Part shown: positions 41,817 to 50,536 of the stretch, piece after piece
How the letters are laid out: every line of letters begins with the position of its first letter
How positions within the stretch are numbered: position 1 is the stretch's first letter
Source of the DNA: a virus
DNA: 64,000 bases
IMG/VR virus record: IMGVR_UViG_3300050343_000117
Span: 1 to 64,000 of that record
Direction: 5' to 3' (one strand)
The notes under the pieces: generated by a model
Told to the model about the DNA's origin: nothing
Databases searched by the model: none
What the model saw: the letters and a program-made list of their open reading frames with translations, nothing else
Translations under genes and position numbers: made by a program

Positions 41817-42404
41817 TCTATAAAGTCCGATAGGTCTGAGTCTACGTATACAGCACGTTTCTTTCTTTGCTTTTTCTTCTTTCACGTATTCTTTGAATTC
41901 TGAGTCTGCACTCTTTACTACATCAATACGTTGTCTGAGAGTGTCAACAAAGGGAGATGATTGTTGCTGATATACACCATCCTCATTGTCACCATCCATG
42001 AATGCGCTGATATCTGCCTCAGCAATATACTTCATTTTGATGTCTTGTTGTTTCTTTTCTTTTTGGATTCTCCGAAGAAAAGCATACCATGATATCTGTG
42101 TGAAGTATGAAAATGCATTAGGTTTACCGGATCGGGTAGCTGCTTCGATGTCATAATTCTCAATTGCTTTGAGACAATTCTCGACAGCATCCATAACCAT
42201 CTCTTCCCGATAAGTATATCGGACAAAGTTTGCTCTGTGAGAAAGGCCTTCTGCGATCTTTAGAAAACATGTAGCAATATAATTAGTTACTACAGGATGA
42301 TCCTTACCGTTTTCTTTTGCTTCTTTTACAGTGGTACAATATTCGACAACTGCATTTGAGAAGTCTTTGTTACTTACGTAGTGCGGTTTTTCTTTAGGCT
42401 TCAT
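41813..42404 (-). CDS. 55: Late-transcription sigma factor (T4 gp55), one frameshift
   Basis: It starts MKPKEKPHYVSNKDFSNAVV. The sigma region 2-like core YTYREEMVMDAVENCLKAIE, then NYDIEAATRSGKPNAFSYFT and QISWYAFLRRIQKEKKQQDI, is typical of gp55, which recognises TATAAATA. One extra base near 41865 puts the end out of frame; the corrected C-terminus is KRAVYVDSDLSDFIE, where SDLSDFIE is the expected clamp-binding tail. The length is then 196 residues. The late boxes found across this window fit its presence. Confidence 0.88.
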
Positions 42405-42432
42405 AATATATAACTCGTTTAATTTAGTACGT

Positions 42433-42461
42433 ATTATACCAAAATATTACTGGTCTGTCAA
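42433..42461 (-). promoter_or_regulatory. Consensus sigma70-type promoter of gene 55
   Basis: The minus strand has TTGACA (42456-42461), a 17-bp spacer and TATAAT (42433-42438), 29 bases before the gene 55 ATG, consistent with early synthesis of the late sigma factor. Confidence 0.8.
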
Positions 42462-42872
42462 TCGGTTACTATCAACTACTCTATTTCTTAGGTCGCTAGA
42501 TGAGAACCTATGAGACCTTTCATTGAAGTATAACTGTATGCCGCGTTTACGACAAATATCCTTTCCTGTAAAATCTAAATCTCGATACTCTTCACCCATG
42601 ATACGCAAGTCTATTTGGTACATGGCAAGAATATCTTCTAAGTCTTGTTCAGTTACATAAGGGATGATTTCATCAACATAGCCCACAGCATTCAACTGAG
42701 TGTATCTCTCGACAATAGATTGTACAGGGGGGTTTTTAAAAGATCGGTCTAATGAGGGGTCTACTTGTAATCCACATATGAGATAGTCACAGTGTGCTTT
42801 CGCATCTCGTAACATAGCGACATGACCCGCATGAAGAAGGTCGAATGACGAACATGTAAATCCAATTACCAT
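42447..42872 (-). CDS. Cytidylyltransferase-like nucleotidyltransferase
   Basis: The start MVIGFTCSSFDLLHAGHVAM at 42872 is preferred, with GAGAA upstream. The 141-residue protein has the HAGH (HxGH) motif and, near the C-terminus, RFSSSDLRNR for the RxSSTxxR motif of glycerol-3-phosphate/ethanolamine-phosphate cytidylyltransferases. DLRIMGEEYRDLDFTGKDIC is also typical. It would make a CDP-activated alcohol for surface polymer or lipid work. Such genes occur in other T4-like phages. Confidence 0.78.
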   Translation of the reverse strand: MVIGFTCSSFDLLHAGHVAMLRDAKAHCDYLICGLQVDPSLDRSFKNPPVQSIVERYTQLNAVGYVDEIIPYVTEQDLEDILAMYQIDLRIMGEEYRDLDFTGKDICRKRGIQLYFNERSHRFSSSDLRNRVVDSNRLTDQ

Positions 42873-42889
42873 TAATTTCTCACTTGCCC

Positions 42890-42918
42890 TTGACATATCT
42901 CATTTTATAGTGTATAAT
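42890..42918 (+). promoter_or_regulatory. Consensus sigma70-type promoter on the opposite strand
   Basis: The plus strand has TTGACA (42890-42895), a 17-bp spacer and TATAAT (42913-42918), a perfect match. Transcription would run rightwards, antisense to the gene ending at 42951 and to uvsW. No plus-strand gene follows. It is the only clear promoter facing this way in the window. Confidence 0.6.
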
Positions 42919-42950
42919 CTAGCCTTGTCCCCGCCGGGTAATATAGCAGA

Positions 42951-43380
42951 TTAATTCATCAACATTCCGTCGACATCGGAGTCCAATTCTTCGTCTTCGG
43001 TTGATTCTTCCTTCATTTCATCTAACCAATCATCTAATGATTTAGGTTCTTCATCAAAATCATTTTCTAAAGACTTGAAACTCTTCTTCTTCAAGATAAT
43101 GAGCAAGTTCCTTAATAGCAGTCCGGTACTGTTGAACCATTTCTTTAGCAGGAACCGCAAGAGACATAATTTTATCAGTAAATATTAAAATACAATTGGT
43201 TGGAGTATCTTGATATACCATGTATGTCTTAAACGTGAAGAATTTTTCACCATTCTTCAGTGTGTTCTGCATCAAACTCATTGCGTTATTAACTACAATA
43301 GACTCTGGGGCCTCATCTAATACTTCACAGATAAGTTCCTCACCCGTTATTAATTTCAAATGTCTAACCGAAGAACTCAT
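42951..43380 (-). CDS. Conserved marine T4-like protein next to uvsW, frameshifted
   Basis: It starts MSSSVRHLKLITGEELICEV (43380; an ATG at 43393-43395 is also in frame) and continues FTFKTYMVYQDTPTNCILIF, TDKIMSLAVPAKEMVQQYRT. An indel near 43078 links to the acidic tail NDFDEEPKSLDDWLDEMKEE, ending at 42951. The N-terminal half looks like a small beta-barrel (Sm-like). This type of protein is common next to uvsW in marine T4-like phages and has no assigned function. Confidence 0.6.
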
Positions 43381-43391
43381 CTTCATCATTA

Positions 43392-44918
43392 TCATTCTAC
43401 TCTTATAGGTTTTAGGTCAATAGGGTAAATCTTATATTTAAACCCTTCTTTAGTATATATCTTTATTCTTTCGGCACTATGTTTCAAAGTAAAATTCTTA
43501 TGAGATTTGACATGGAGATCGTCAGCGATATCAATAAGCTTAGTAGTCCTACCATCGTCAGACTGGCGCAAGCCACGACCAATTGACTGGAGCACTTTAA
43601 CTTGAGATTTCGATGGAGTCGCAAATACAATATTATGCAAATTGCGGATGTTGATGCCAGTGCTGAAAGTGCCAAGAGAGGCAACAATAATAGCGTCATT
43701 TTCTTTTTCTACGATACCTCGTATCTGTTCACGATCAGTGGCATCCACCTCACCCGACACATAGAATACTTTGCGTCCTTCTGGTGAAAGATCCTTTGAT
43801 CATTTCATACAACACCTTTCCGTGTTTCTCTACAAACTGAAACATAACTAAGGTATTGCCCTTTTGATCCAACGCAATCTTACTTATAAACTTATTACGT
43901 GGTTCATATGTGACAATGTAATCAAGTTCATCTTGATACTTCTTGTCTTTCATCATGTTACATATATCATTGTGGTACCGCAATAACAGATATTGAGATA
44001 TCCAACTCTGCAAGTTCTTTTGTTCTTCTGTAAGTTCCACGGTGCGTGTCACCGTAAACGTCGGACCAAATAAACCTTCTAGCACCAGTTTGTTTGTTTC
44101 AGTACCATCCAGAGTACCTGTGAGACCAAATCTGTATTTGTGCTTCTGTGCACTTGTCCATCATAGTGGACAATGACTTTGCTTTGAAAAGATGTACTTC
44201 ATCACCAAAGATAGTGTCGAACTGTGCTCGAACCATTCTTTACCGAACTTGTAGATTGATTGCCATGTAGAAATTATGACACGCGTTTGTCCGTAACCTT
44301 TTCTTTACCGGAGTAGATCTTATGGCAGAACTCATCGACATCGTACCCATAGTCTGCAAAGTCTTTGTACATCTGTTCCACTAAAGAAGTAGTAGGGACT
44401 ACAACCAGAATTTTCCCGTCAGTGACCTCATAGCAGTACCGAAGCAAGTTATAAATGATAAATGATTTCCCGCTACCAGTAGGACTAAGTAGTATACAGC
44501 GTCGATGCTCAACTCCGTGAGAAATAGCTCTGTACTGATAGTCCCTAGGCTTGAAGGGAGCATCAAGAACAGATAAAAACTCAACCAGAGCAGGGTGATC
44601 GATGTCGTCTCTAAACGACGGTATTCCATAGATTTCATGTTCGAGTATCTCAAGTTGATAAAAACGATCCGCACAAAAACGACGTAGGTGTTGATATAAA
44701 CCTACGTTCATTTGTTTAGACACCATATTGTAAAGTTTTACTTTACCGTCCCAGTGCCTAGACTTGTACGCTGGCATAAACTTGTAGCCAGGTACAAAGA
44801 AGGAGAAGTACTCCCTCAATTCATTTTCTTGTGCTGGATGTGCCTCTACCATAAAGTGGGAATGGTCTTTCATCCGTGATTCGTATCTTATTATCCACCG
44901 GCTTCGAACTTTCTCCAA
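43392..44918 (-). CDS. uvsW: ATP-dependent helicase UvsW, several frameshifts
   Basis: Fragments 44274-44918 (HCxF start with PAYKSRHWDGKVKLYNMVSK and the Walker A ILLSPTGSGKSFIIYNLLRY), 44086-44273 (WQSIYKFGKEWF, then GDEVHLFKAKSLSTMMDKC and RFGLTGTLDGTETNKLV), 43750-44085 and 43392-43760 (TFSTGINIRNLHNIVFATPS, QSIGRGLRQSDDGR) join through at least three single-base indels. The corrected length is about 507 residues. It is the SF2 helicase that unwinds branched DNA and R-loops and ends origin-dependent replication. The DEAH box reads DEVH. Confidence 0.88.
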
Positions 44919-45334
44919 TCAATCATGTTCTTGATGGTCTGGTGTCTCCACTTCAAAGTGTCAACAATTTGCACCAAGGTATCTATCAGAGTCTTATGGT
45001 ATAAAACCTTTTCCTCAGACTTCTGAATTTCTGGGTCACTATCGTAGTAGTAATCCATCTCACCTTTCAATATTCGTAGTCCACCAAATGGGTCTAAGTC
45101 CCAACCCTTCTCACGAAGAGTCTGTTCGTCCATCTTCCCATTATAGTACAACCACTTATCTTTCAATAATGTTTTCTGGTTGTTCTCAGCACGTTTCAAT
45201 TGCAATTTTGCAAGAGCAAGATACTGTAAGTACTTTGCATGTAACTTAGGTGTCTGCCGCGACACCTCATCTAACTGGTGTTGCGGTATATTACTGTCCT
45301 CATCCCATTCGGAATAGGACACTCTCCAAATCAA
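44891..45334 (-). CDS. uvsY: Recombination mediator UvsY
   Basis: A 147-residue protein, close to T4 UvsY (137). YSEWDEDSNIPQHQLDEVSR, QTPKLHAKYLQYLALAKLQL, KWLYYNGKMDEQTLREKGWD and VDTLKWRHQTIKNMIDWRKF match the UvsY pattern of marine T4-like phages. It loads UvsX on ssDNA. It overlaps uvsW by 28 bases and follows a sigma70-type promoter. Confidence 0.88.
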   Translation of the reverse strand: MIWRVSYSEWDEDSNIPQHQLDEVSRQTPKLHAKYLQYLALAKLQLKRAENNQKTLLKDKWLYYNGKMDEQTLREKGWDLDPFGGLRILKGEMDYYYDSDPEIQKSEEKVLYHKTLIDTLVQIVDTLKWRHQTIKNMIDWRKFEAGG

Positions 45335-45366
45335 TCATATAGAAACCTTAATCATATAAGGTATAT

Positions 45367-45395
45367 AGTATAACACTAAGTCGTTATAAAGTCAA
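45367..45395 (-). promoter_or_regulatory. Sigma70-type promoter of uvsY-uvsW
   Basis: The minus strand has TTGACT (45390-45395), a 17-bp spacer and TATACT (45367-45372), each one base from consensus, 33 bases upstream of the uvsY ATG. Confidence 0.68.
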
Positions 45396-45981
45396 CACAA
45401 TCTTGCCAATAATCTTCGTCATGACCTAGCACATAACTCAAGGTCATCCTGTAACAGTTGGTCCTTGCGGCATGGTAGACCACATCACCAGAACCATATG
45501 CGCCAAAGTGTCCCGCCTTTAGATTCCAACCTTGTTCGTCCTGAACAGTGATGACTTCTTGGGTCTTTGGGTCTACATATTTAAACCACCCATCTCCTCT
45601 TTCTGACCAAGTAAAGATGAGGTTATATGCGGAGGCGTTTGCATTATTATGCCAACCGATAAACCCTTGGGGTGGGTATAGCGTGGAAAGGGCACTATGT
45701 TGTACACCCAGTTCTTCGGTCAAAGACGCATTTAAATTATGCCAAGTCTTTGCGTACTCTTCTGGGTGTGTACCCTTGTAGTGGTCGGGTTTGATAGGAT
45801 AACATACCGAAGTGGATGCGGCACCGTCATGGTTTTCTCCCATGTCGATGATTCTCCACATTTCATCTTCACCAGTATAGTGATCCGCCATACCCTCCAT
45901 CTCCGGAAACATGCATCGATTGGTTTCCTCCGGTTGATATAGTTCACGGTAAGTATACCGGAAGTCTTCGAGAATACTCAA
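45376..45981 (-). CDS. 2-oxoglutarate-oxygenase-like protein, paralogue of the 23 kb gene
   Basis: A 201-residue protein. YPPQGFIGWHNNANASAYNL, then IFTWSERGDGWFKYVDPKTQ and GSGDVVYHAARTNCYRMTLS, align plainly with the protein at 23012-23695 (GFVGWHTNFDANAYQVLFTW). The putative Asp ligand of the first motif is Asn/Ala here, so iron binding may differ. It ends over the uvsY promoter. It may be a structural or enzymatic DSBH protein; no function is known. Confidence 0.55.
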   Translation of the reverse strand: MSILEDFRYTYRELYQPEETNRCMFPEMEGMADHYTGEDEMWRIIDMGENHDGAASTSVCYPIKPDHYKGTHPEEYAKTWHNLNASLTEELGVQHSALSTLYPPQGFIGWHNNANASAYNLIFTWSERGDGWFKYVDPKTQEVITVQDEQGWNLKAGHFGAYGSGDVVYHAARTNCYRMTLSYVLGHDEDYWQDCVDFITT

Positions 45982-46017
45982 AACACCCGCATTCTTGATT
46001 TGAGTATTTCTTGAGGC

Positions 46018-46485
46018 TCATGACAGAACAAATTCACTAAATCTGAATCCCGCATCAAAGTTAACATAGGTGACATCACCAGTTGTTGATGCTAGCTCAA
46101 CTGACCCCAATGATGTAGGAATGCAGTTTTTATATAGTATTTGTGCACAGAAGTTATTATGACTAGTTAACACAATGACTCGAATATCGTGGTATGGATC
46201 TCCTTCTCCATATACGGAACCCTCCAACCACTTCTGCATTTCTTTGTATGCGGTTAAGTCTTCGTCTAGTATTAGTGTCAACGTTAATTCACCATAATCA
46301 ATAGAGTCGCCGGGAACAGGTAATCCACCCGAAAGTCTTGGATTAGCCATAACAGCAGCACCCACTGTAGAGCCTGGATGTTGTACCGACTGCGCAAAGA
46401 ACTCTAAGTTACCATAGTTTTCTCGTTCGATGACAACACGGAATCCGGTAGGTTGCAAGAAGTTTTTATTTTCTGTAAGTGCCAT
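46018..46485 (-). CDS. Tail tube-like virion protein (gp19 paralogue or gp54-like)
   Basis: A 155-residue protein: FLQPTGFRVVIERENYGNLE, then FFAQSVQHPGSTVGAAVMAN, GLPVPGDSIDYGELTLTLIL and DEDLTAYKEMQKWLEGSVYG. The layout (N-terminal strand, PG-loop, GDxIxYxxLxxxFxxDE, W) is that of phage tail-tube proteins. Gene 19 itself is at 52104, so this is a paralogue, as also seen in cyanophages. A late promoter box lies 23 bases upstream at 46508. Confidence 0.68.
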   Translation of the reverse strand: MALTENKNFLQPTGFRVVIERENYGNLEFFAQSVQHPGSTVGAAVMANPRLSGGLPVPGDSIDYGELTLTLILDEDLTAYKEMQKWLEGSVYGEGDPYHDIRVIVLTSHNNFCAQILYKNCIPTSLGSVELASTTGDVTYVNFDAGFRFSEFVLS

Positions 46486-46507
46486 AATATGTCCTCTGTA
46501 TGCATCT

Positions 46508-46515
46508 TATTTATA
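46508..46515 (-). promoter_or_regulatory. T4-type late promoter box
   Basis: TATAAATA on the minus strand, 23 bases upstream of the tail-tube-like gene. Confidence 0.75.
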
Positions 46516-46549
46516 CAGGTTGATAAGTGCCTTCCTTGGCGATCTTACT

Positions 46550-46756
46550 CTATTCCTCTTCTGGTGAAGTTGCATCTGTGCCAGTCTTGTCTGCAACATC
46601 TTTAATCAAATTAGATGTTACATCCAACACACCTGCGGTCACACCAAAGACATCGGAACCGACACCTTTAATAACACCACCAGTACCGTCAATGGTTGCA
46701 TCGACAGTTGAGCAAGCAGATAAAACTAATGCGAATGCAATTGCAATAAAACGCAT
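46550..46756 (-). CDS. Small lipoprotein in the capsid region
   Basis: A 68-residue protein with signal MRFIAIAFALVLSACSTVDA and lipobox LSAC (Cys15), then a Gly/Val/Asp-rich segment VIKGVGSDVFGVTAGVLDVT. It resembles entericidin-like or small outer-membrane lipoproteins. It lies between gene 23 and the tail-tube-like gene, behind its own late promoter (46858), so it is made late. Superinfection exclusion or lysis (spanin-like) are possible roles; neither is shown. Confidence 0.6.
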   Translation of the reverse strand: MRFIAIAFALVLSACSTVDATIDGTGGVIKGVGSDVFGVTAGVLDVTSNLIKDVADKTGTDATSPEEE

Positions 46757-46857
46757 AGTATTCTCCTGTTTTCTAGATTACTGGATGACCAGATTCCGAA
46801 CGCTTACCCATATAGGGCATCCCCCCACTGTTACTTTGTTCAGTTCTTGAACACAGT

Positions 46858-46865
46858 TATTTATA
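46858..46865 (-). promoter_or_regulatory. T4-type late promoter box
   Basis: TATAAATA on the minus strand, immediately after the gene 23 terminator and 102 bases before the lipoprotein start. Confidence 0.68.
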
Positions 46866-46868
46866 TAC

Positions 46869-46895
46869 AAAAAAAAGGGAGCCCGAAGACTCCCT
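46869..46895 (-). terminator. Rho-independent terminator of the capsid operon
   Basis: On the minus strand AGGGAGTC, tetraloop TTCG, GGCTCCCT is followed by eight Ts. It lies 47 bases past the gene 23 stop codon. Confidence 0.9.
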
Positions 46896-46941
46896 AAAAA
46901 CGACTAGTAAACTAGTTCTAATTTTTATATGTTACTTAGAC

Positions 46942-48273
46942 TTACGATGTTACCATCAAGTTGTCTACGCGCATGATGCGGTAGTACGTGTTCTTACCAG
47001 CAGAACTCTGTACACCTGCTCCACCGTTAGCATCTGTAACGAATGGGTTTGCAGCCATGCCGTAACGAGTCTTGAAACCAATCTTAGGTTGGAAATCATT
47101 CTCGCCAACTGCCTTGACCATCTGTAGTGGTACGTATGGGCAGTAGAATACACCAGCGTCATAAGCGTTAGAACCCTTATATCCGACAGTAATGTAATCG
47201 ATTGATGCATATGGATCGATGTAAACTTTCATCTTACCGTTTAGAGTACCAGCAAAAGTATTACCAGTATCATCTACAGAAAGACCAGCGCCTACTTGAT
47301 AGTCCAACTGACCAGAAGCAGCAAGTGCAGTAGCAACGTCTGAAGAACAGATTACGATGTTACCCTTACCACGACGAGTTGACTTAGCAATCTCGTTCGC
47401 TTCACGATCTAATTGAATTACTAGACCTTTGAACTTCTCTGCTGACCATCGTCCGTCTGCATCAGCAGTTAGATCGAATACGCCTTTAGCAGCGATTGAT
47501 GCTTGTTGTGCACCTAGAACAGCTTGAGTGTTTACTGTACGAATCACTTCACGGTTGATTTCCGCTAGGATTTCAGTTGAAAGAATGTTCGCTAGTTCTG
47601 TTTCTGCGTCAAGACCGTGGATTGCTTTCAAGTCTTGTGCAAGTTCTAGAGAGTACTCTGCCTTCAATGCACGTGACTTAGCAACAACAGATTGCTTCTC
47701 GATTGAGAAACCCATTTCTGCGAAGTCTGGACCAGTGTTACCTAGAGATTCAGCAACAGAAGTGTTCATTGGTCGACCAGCAGCATCTAGTTCACGAGTT
47801 GATGCAGGGTCTAGGTCAGCTGGATTGAATCCAGACATACCTGATGAATCACTAGTCTGTGATGAACCAGTAGAACCAGAGAATGCTGAGTTTGGTTCGT
47901 TTAGACCTAGAGCTTCGTCACCAATCTGTGTATCGTAGTGCGACTTCATAGCAAAGATAAGACCAGTAGGTCCTGACATTGGCTGTACACCACATACGTC
48001 ATATGCCATTAGGTTTGGCATCGCACGACGTACTAGGGAAATCATTACTGGGTCCCAGTTACCGATTGGTGCAGCACCACCGTTCTGTGCGTTAGTTGGA
48101 GTTTCAGTTAGGAAACCAGCAGATGCAGCACGCTCTTCCATCATTGCTTTTTCTTGGTTTTCTAGGATTGCAGCAGTTACCGCTTTGCGGTGATGATCTT
48201 GGATCTTACCAGCAGATTCTTCATTTAGTACTGGTGACCACTTCTCGATCAATTGATCGTATGAATTGTTCAT
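46942..48273 (-). CDS. 23: Major capsid protein (T4 gp23)
   Basis: A 443-residue protein. It begins MNNSYDQLIEKWSPVLNEES with an N-terminal propeptide-like helix region of about 60 residues that gp21 would remove. The shell domain contains WDPVMISLVRRAMPNLMAYD, VCGVQPMSGPTGLIFAMKSH, MGFSIEKQSVVAKSRALKAE, YSLELAQDLKAIHGLDAETE and GKNTYYRIMRVDNLM. These are diagnostic gp23 segments. The frame is intact. It forms the hexameric capsid lattice. Confidence 0.96.
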   Translation of the reverse strand: MNNSYDQLIEKWSPVLNEESAGKIQDHHRKAVTAAILENQEKAMMEERAASAGFLTETPTNAQNGGAAPIGNWDPVMISLVRRAMPNLMAYDVCGVQPMSGPTGLIFAMKSHYDTQIGDEALGLNEPNSAFSGSTGSSQTSDSSGMSGFNPADLDPASTRELDAAGRPMNTSVAESLGNTGPDFAEMGFSIEKQSVVAKSRALKAEYSLELAQDLKAIHGLDAETELANILSTEILAEINREVIRTVNTQAVLGAQQASIAAKGVFDLTADADGRWSAEKFKGLVIQLDREANEIAKSTRRGKGNIVICSSDVATALAASGQLDYQVGAGLSVDDTGNTFAGTLNGKMKVYIDPYASIDYITVGYKGSNAYDAGVFYCPYVPLQMVKAVGENDFQPKIGFKTRYGMAANPFVTDANGGAGVQSSAGKNTYYRIMRVDNLMVTS

Positions 48274-48285
48274 TTTTCTAATTCC

Positions 48286-49335
48286 TTATTTCTTAGAGGT
48301 TTTACGCAGAGCAGTAATGTAACCTTCCATCATAGAAGATACTTCAACTTCTTCTTCAGCTTCTTCTGAAACTGATTCTTCGATTTGCTCTGGGATTTCT
48401 TTTGAGAAGTATGACTCTTTGACAGTGTTTACTTTAGTTGTGAATGTTTCTTCACTATCAAAGTCTACGCTTTCTAGAAGGTCTTTTAACTTCTCCGCTT
48501 GAGTGTCTGCTAGGTCACGAGTTGCTTCAGCGATGATTGACTCACGCTTGTAAGTTTCTAGTTCTCCAGCAAGTGAAATTGCGTCACCAGTAGTAGCGTT
48601 CAAACGCTCTTCTAATTCTTCTACTTGTGATGCTAGATCGTCAACTAGGTCTACCTTAGACTCTGGGACTTCAATGTAAGACTCTACAAATACGTCTTTC
48701 ATTTTTGCCATGAACCCTTCAGCGATTTCGGTACGTAGACCGGATTGGATCGCTAACTTGTTCTCTTCCATCCAAGATTCAACAACATAGTTTAGGTAAG
48801 AATCGACTTTACCGACTAGGTCAGTTTTAATCGAATCGACTTCTTCAGCAAGTTCTTCAGTGTATTGCTCTTCAAGACGCGAAACTTCTTCAGACAGCTT
48901 TGACTTAACTGCTGCTTCAAAAATTACCGATGTCTTTTCCTTGAACTCTTCTGATAGAGTTGCTTCACCTTCAACGATTGCAGCTAGTTCAGACTGAGTC
49001 TCAACTTGTTCTGCAACTAAGTCTTCTGCGTCAACACCTTCACAGACTTTGTCGTATGCTGCCATTAGATCGCTCTTCTTCATTTTAGAAGCGGTCATAT
49101 ACATTGCATTCAACATGCCTGCTTTAGTTTTCGGCTTAGGCGGGGTTGCCTTAGAAGTTGCGTCCGCTGCTTTGTCTACAGATGCAATTGATTCTGGTTC
49201 AGAAACTTCCTGACCATCACCTTTTGCGCCTTTAGCCGACGGAGCTTGTGCTTCTTCGAGAGTTTCCTCCACGATTTCGTTAGACTCAATCTCAGTATCG
49301 CGGATTTCACTTTCTACTTGATTTAAATCAGTCAT
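48286..49335 (-). CDS. 22: Prohead core scaffold protein (T4 gp22)
   Basis: A 349-residue, strongly acidic coiled-coil protein: MYMTASKMKKSDLMAAYDKV, VIFEAAVKSKLSEEVSRLEE, VESWMEENKLAIQSGLRTEI, and VDLVDDLASQVEELEERLNA. The KxxLVDDLAxQVxELExRLN region and the position between genes 21 and 23 identify the scaffold core. It is degraded by gp21 during head maturation. Confidence 0.88.
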   Translation of the reverse strand: MTDLNQVESEIRDTEIESNEIVEETLEEAQAPSAKGAKGDGQEVSEPESIASVDKAADATSKATPPKPKTKAGMLNAMYMTASKMKKSDLMAAYDKVCEGVDAEDLVAEQVETQSELAAIVEGEATLSEEFKEKTSVIFEAAVKSKLSEEVSRLEEQYTEELAEEVDSIKTDLVGKVDSYLNYVVESWMEENKLAIQSGLRTEIAEGFMAKMKDVFVESYIEVPESKVDLVDDLASQVEELEERLNATTGDAISLAGELETYKRESIIAEATRDLADTQAEKLKDLLESVDFDSEETFTTKVNTVKESYFSKEIPEQIEESVSEEAEEEVEVSSMMEGYITALRKTSKK

Positions 49336-49345
49336 AGTGACTCCT

Positions 49346-50005
49346 TTATGTTTTAGATTTGATTAACGAGAGGAAATTCTTAAACTCACGAATTTGCACT
49401 TCTGGACGATGTGCAATCGGCGCTTGCTTGATTTCAGTCTCTATCTCTTCAATGACTTGAGGTTGAAGTATACCATTATTCCATACCCAGTCAACACCTT
49501 CCATAATCCCATTAACGAAAGCTTCAGGTGCACTAGGGTCCTGTACAATATCTACAGTATTCAGAATAAAGTCTTCTTTGACGTACATAATGCCGCCTTT
49601 ACTCTCAAGACTTCCCATACCACGAGTTGACACTCCTAATTGAACACCACCCTCTAAGAGACCTTTTACGATCTTTCCCATAGGGGTATCTAATATTTGT
49701 GCCTTTCCGACCACATCATTTCCCTCAAGTTTGAGGTCTGTGATGAGATGCGAAACTTTATCCAAGTTAACGGTTGGTCCTTCAGGGTGATTGAGTTCCC
49801 CTACAGCACGTTTCTTGCTAACTTGGTCTTCAACGTATTTATTTACCGCATTCTCCATAATGGCCTTTGGGTAAATACGTCCGTTACGATTCTTTTTGTC
49901 TGCTTGCGCAAATACACCTTCAATGACGAAATTTTTCTCACCATTCTCTTTAGCTTCGACGATACACTGAACGTCGTTTTCTACGTATTCGCTAATCAGT
50001 TTCAT
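49346..50005 (-). CDS. 21: Prohead core protease (T4 gp21)
   Basis: A 219-residue protein. KNRNGRIYPKAIMENAVNKY, RAVGELNHPEGPTVNLDKVS with the catalytic His, and GVQLGVSTRGMGSLESKGGI with the catalytic Ser are the marks of the gp21/HK97-type serine protease. It cleaves gp22, gp23 and internal proteins at Glu sites. The adjacent genes give the canonical 20-21-22-23 order. Confidence 0.93.
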   Translation of the reverse strand: MKLISEYVENDVQCIVEAKENGEKNFVIEGVFAQADKKNRNGRIYPKAIMENAVNKYVEDQVSKKRAVGELNHPEGPTVNLDKVSHLITDLKLEGNDVVGKAQILDTPMGKIVKGLLEGGVQLGVSTRGMGSLESKGGIMYVKEDFILNTVDIVQDPSAPEAFVNGIMEGVDWVWNNGILQPQVIEEIETEIKQAPIAHRPEVQIREFKNFLSLIKSKT

Positions 50006-50006
50006 T

Positions 50007-50204
50007 TTATTTTCCTAAGTCTTTGAGGACTTGTTTCGCGGTTGACTCCGCTTCTTTTTGTGACTTAAACGTATCGACAGAATCACCATCGATAGTTAGG
50101 TGAAATCCTTTCGCAGTTTTTGTGATAACAACAGGATACTTGGACATCTTCTTGTTGAAGACTACCTTGTCCTTTGATTCACGAATTTGTTGAAAAGTTT
50201 TCAC
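50007..50204 (-). CDS. Prohead core-like small protein (gp68 position)
   Basis: A 65-residue basic protein: MKTFQQIRESKDKVVFNKKM, then YPVVITKTAKGFHLTIDGDS and KEAESTAKQVLKDLGK. Its N-terminus is close to the T4 capsid-targeting peptide (MKTYQEFI-E) and it occupies the gp67-gp68 place between portal and protease. It is probably a packaged internal or core protein. Two tandem late boxes lie just upstream (50224-50247). Confidence 0.6.
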   Translation of the reverse strand: MKTFQQIRESKDKVVFNKKMSKYPVVITKTAKGFHLTIDGDSVDTFKSQKEAESTAKQVLKDLGK

Positions 50205-50223
50205 AATAAGTCCCCTTTAGGAG

Positions 50224-50247
50224 TATTTATACAAAAAAATATTTATA
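50224..50247 (-). promoter_or_regulatory. Two tandem T4-type late promoter boxes
   Basis: TATAAATA occurs twice on the minus strand (50224-50231 and 50240-50247), upstream of the core protein, gene 21, 22 and 23 cluster. Doubling suggests strong late transcription of head genes. Confidence 0.75.
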
Positions 50248-50255
50248 ACTGAAAT

Positions 50256-50534
50256 TTATTCAACTTCTGACTCAGATTCATAAGAATCATCTGCATCTAG
50301 GACAGCTTCGATCTCTGAATCATCGACATCCAGTTCTTCAGGTTCAACACCATTGAAGATTTGATCTGCAACAGCAACCTTCTCAGCATTAAGAGATTGT
50401 TGAACTTTATCGCCTAGGATATCGTTGAATAGACTTTCTGCGTTACTGAAACTTCCCGTCTGTAATGCATTGACAAAATCCAATGCTGGGTTCACTTCAA
50501 CTTCTTGTTCTATTGTTTGCTCTACTTCACTCAT
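50256..50534 (-). CDS. 67: Prohead core protein (T4 gp67-like)
   Basis: A 92-residue acidic protein: NPALDFVNALQTGSFSNAES, then LFNDILGDKVQQSLNAEKVA and VADQIFNG, with an Asp/Glu/Ser tail. The FNDxLxxKVxxxLxxxKxxVA pattern and position after gene 20 match marine gp67 homologues. It shapes the prohead core and is cleaved by gp21. Confidence 0.72.
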   Translation of the reverse strand: MSEVEQTIEQEVEVNPALDFVNALQTGSFSNAESLFNDILGDKVQQSLNAEKVAVADQIFNGVEPEELDVDDSEIEAVLDADDSYESESEVE

Positions 50535-50536
50535 TA

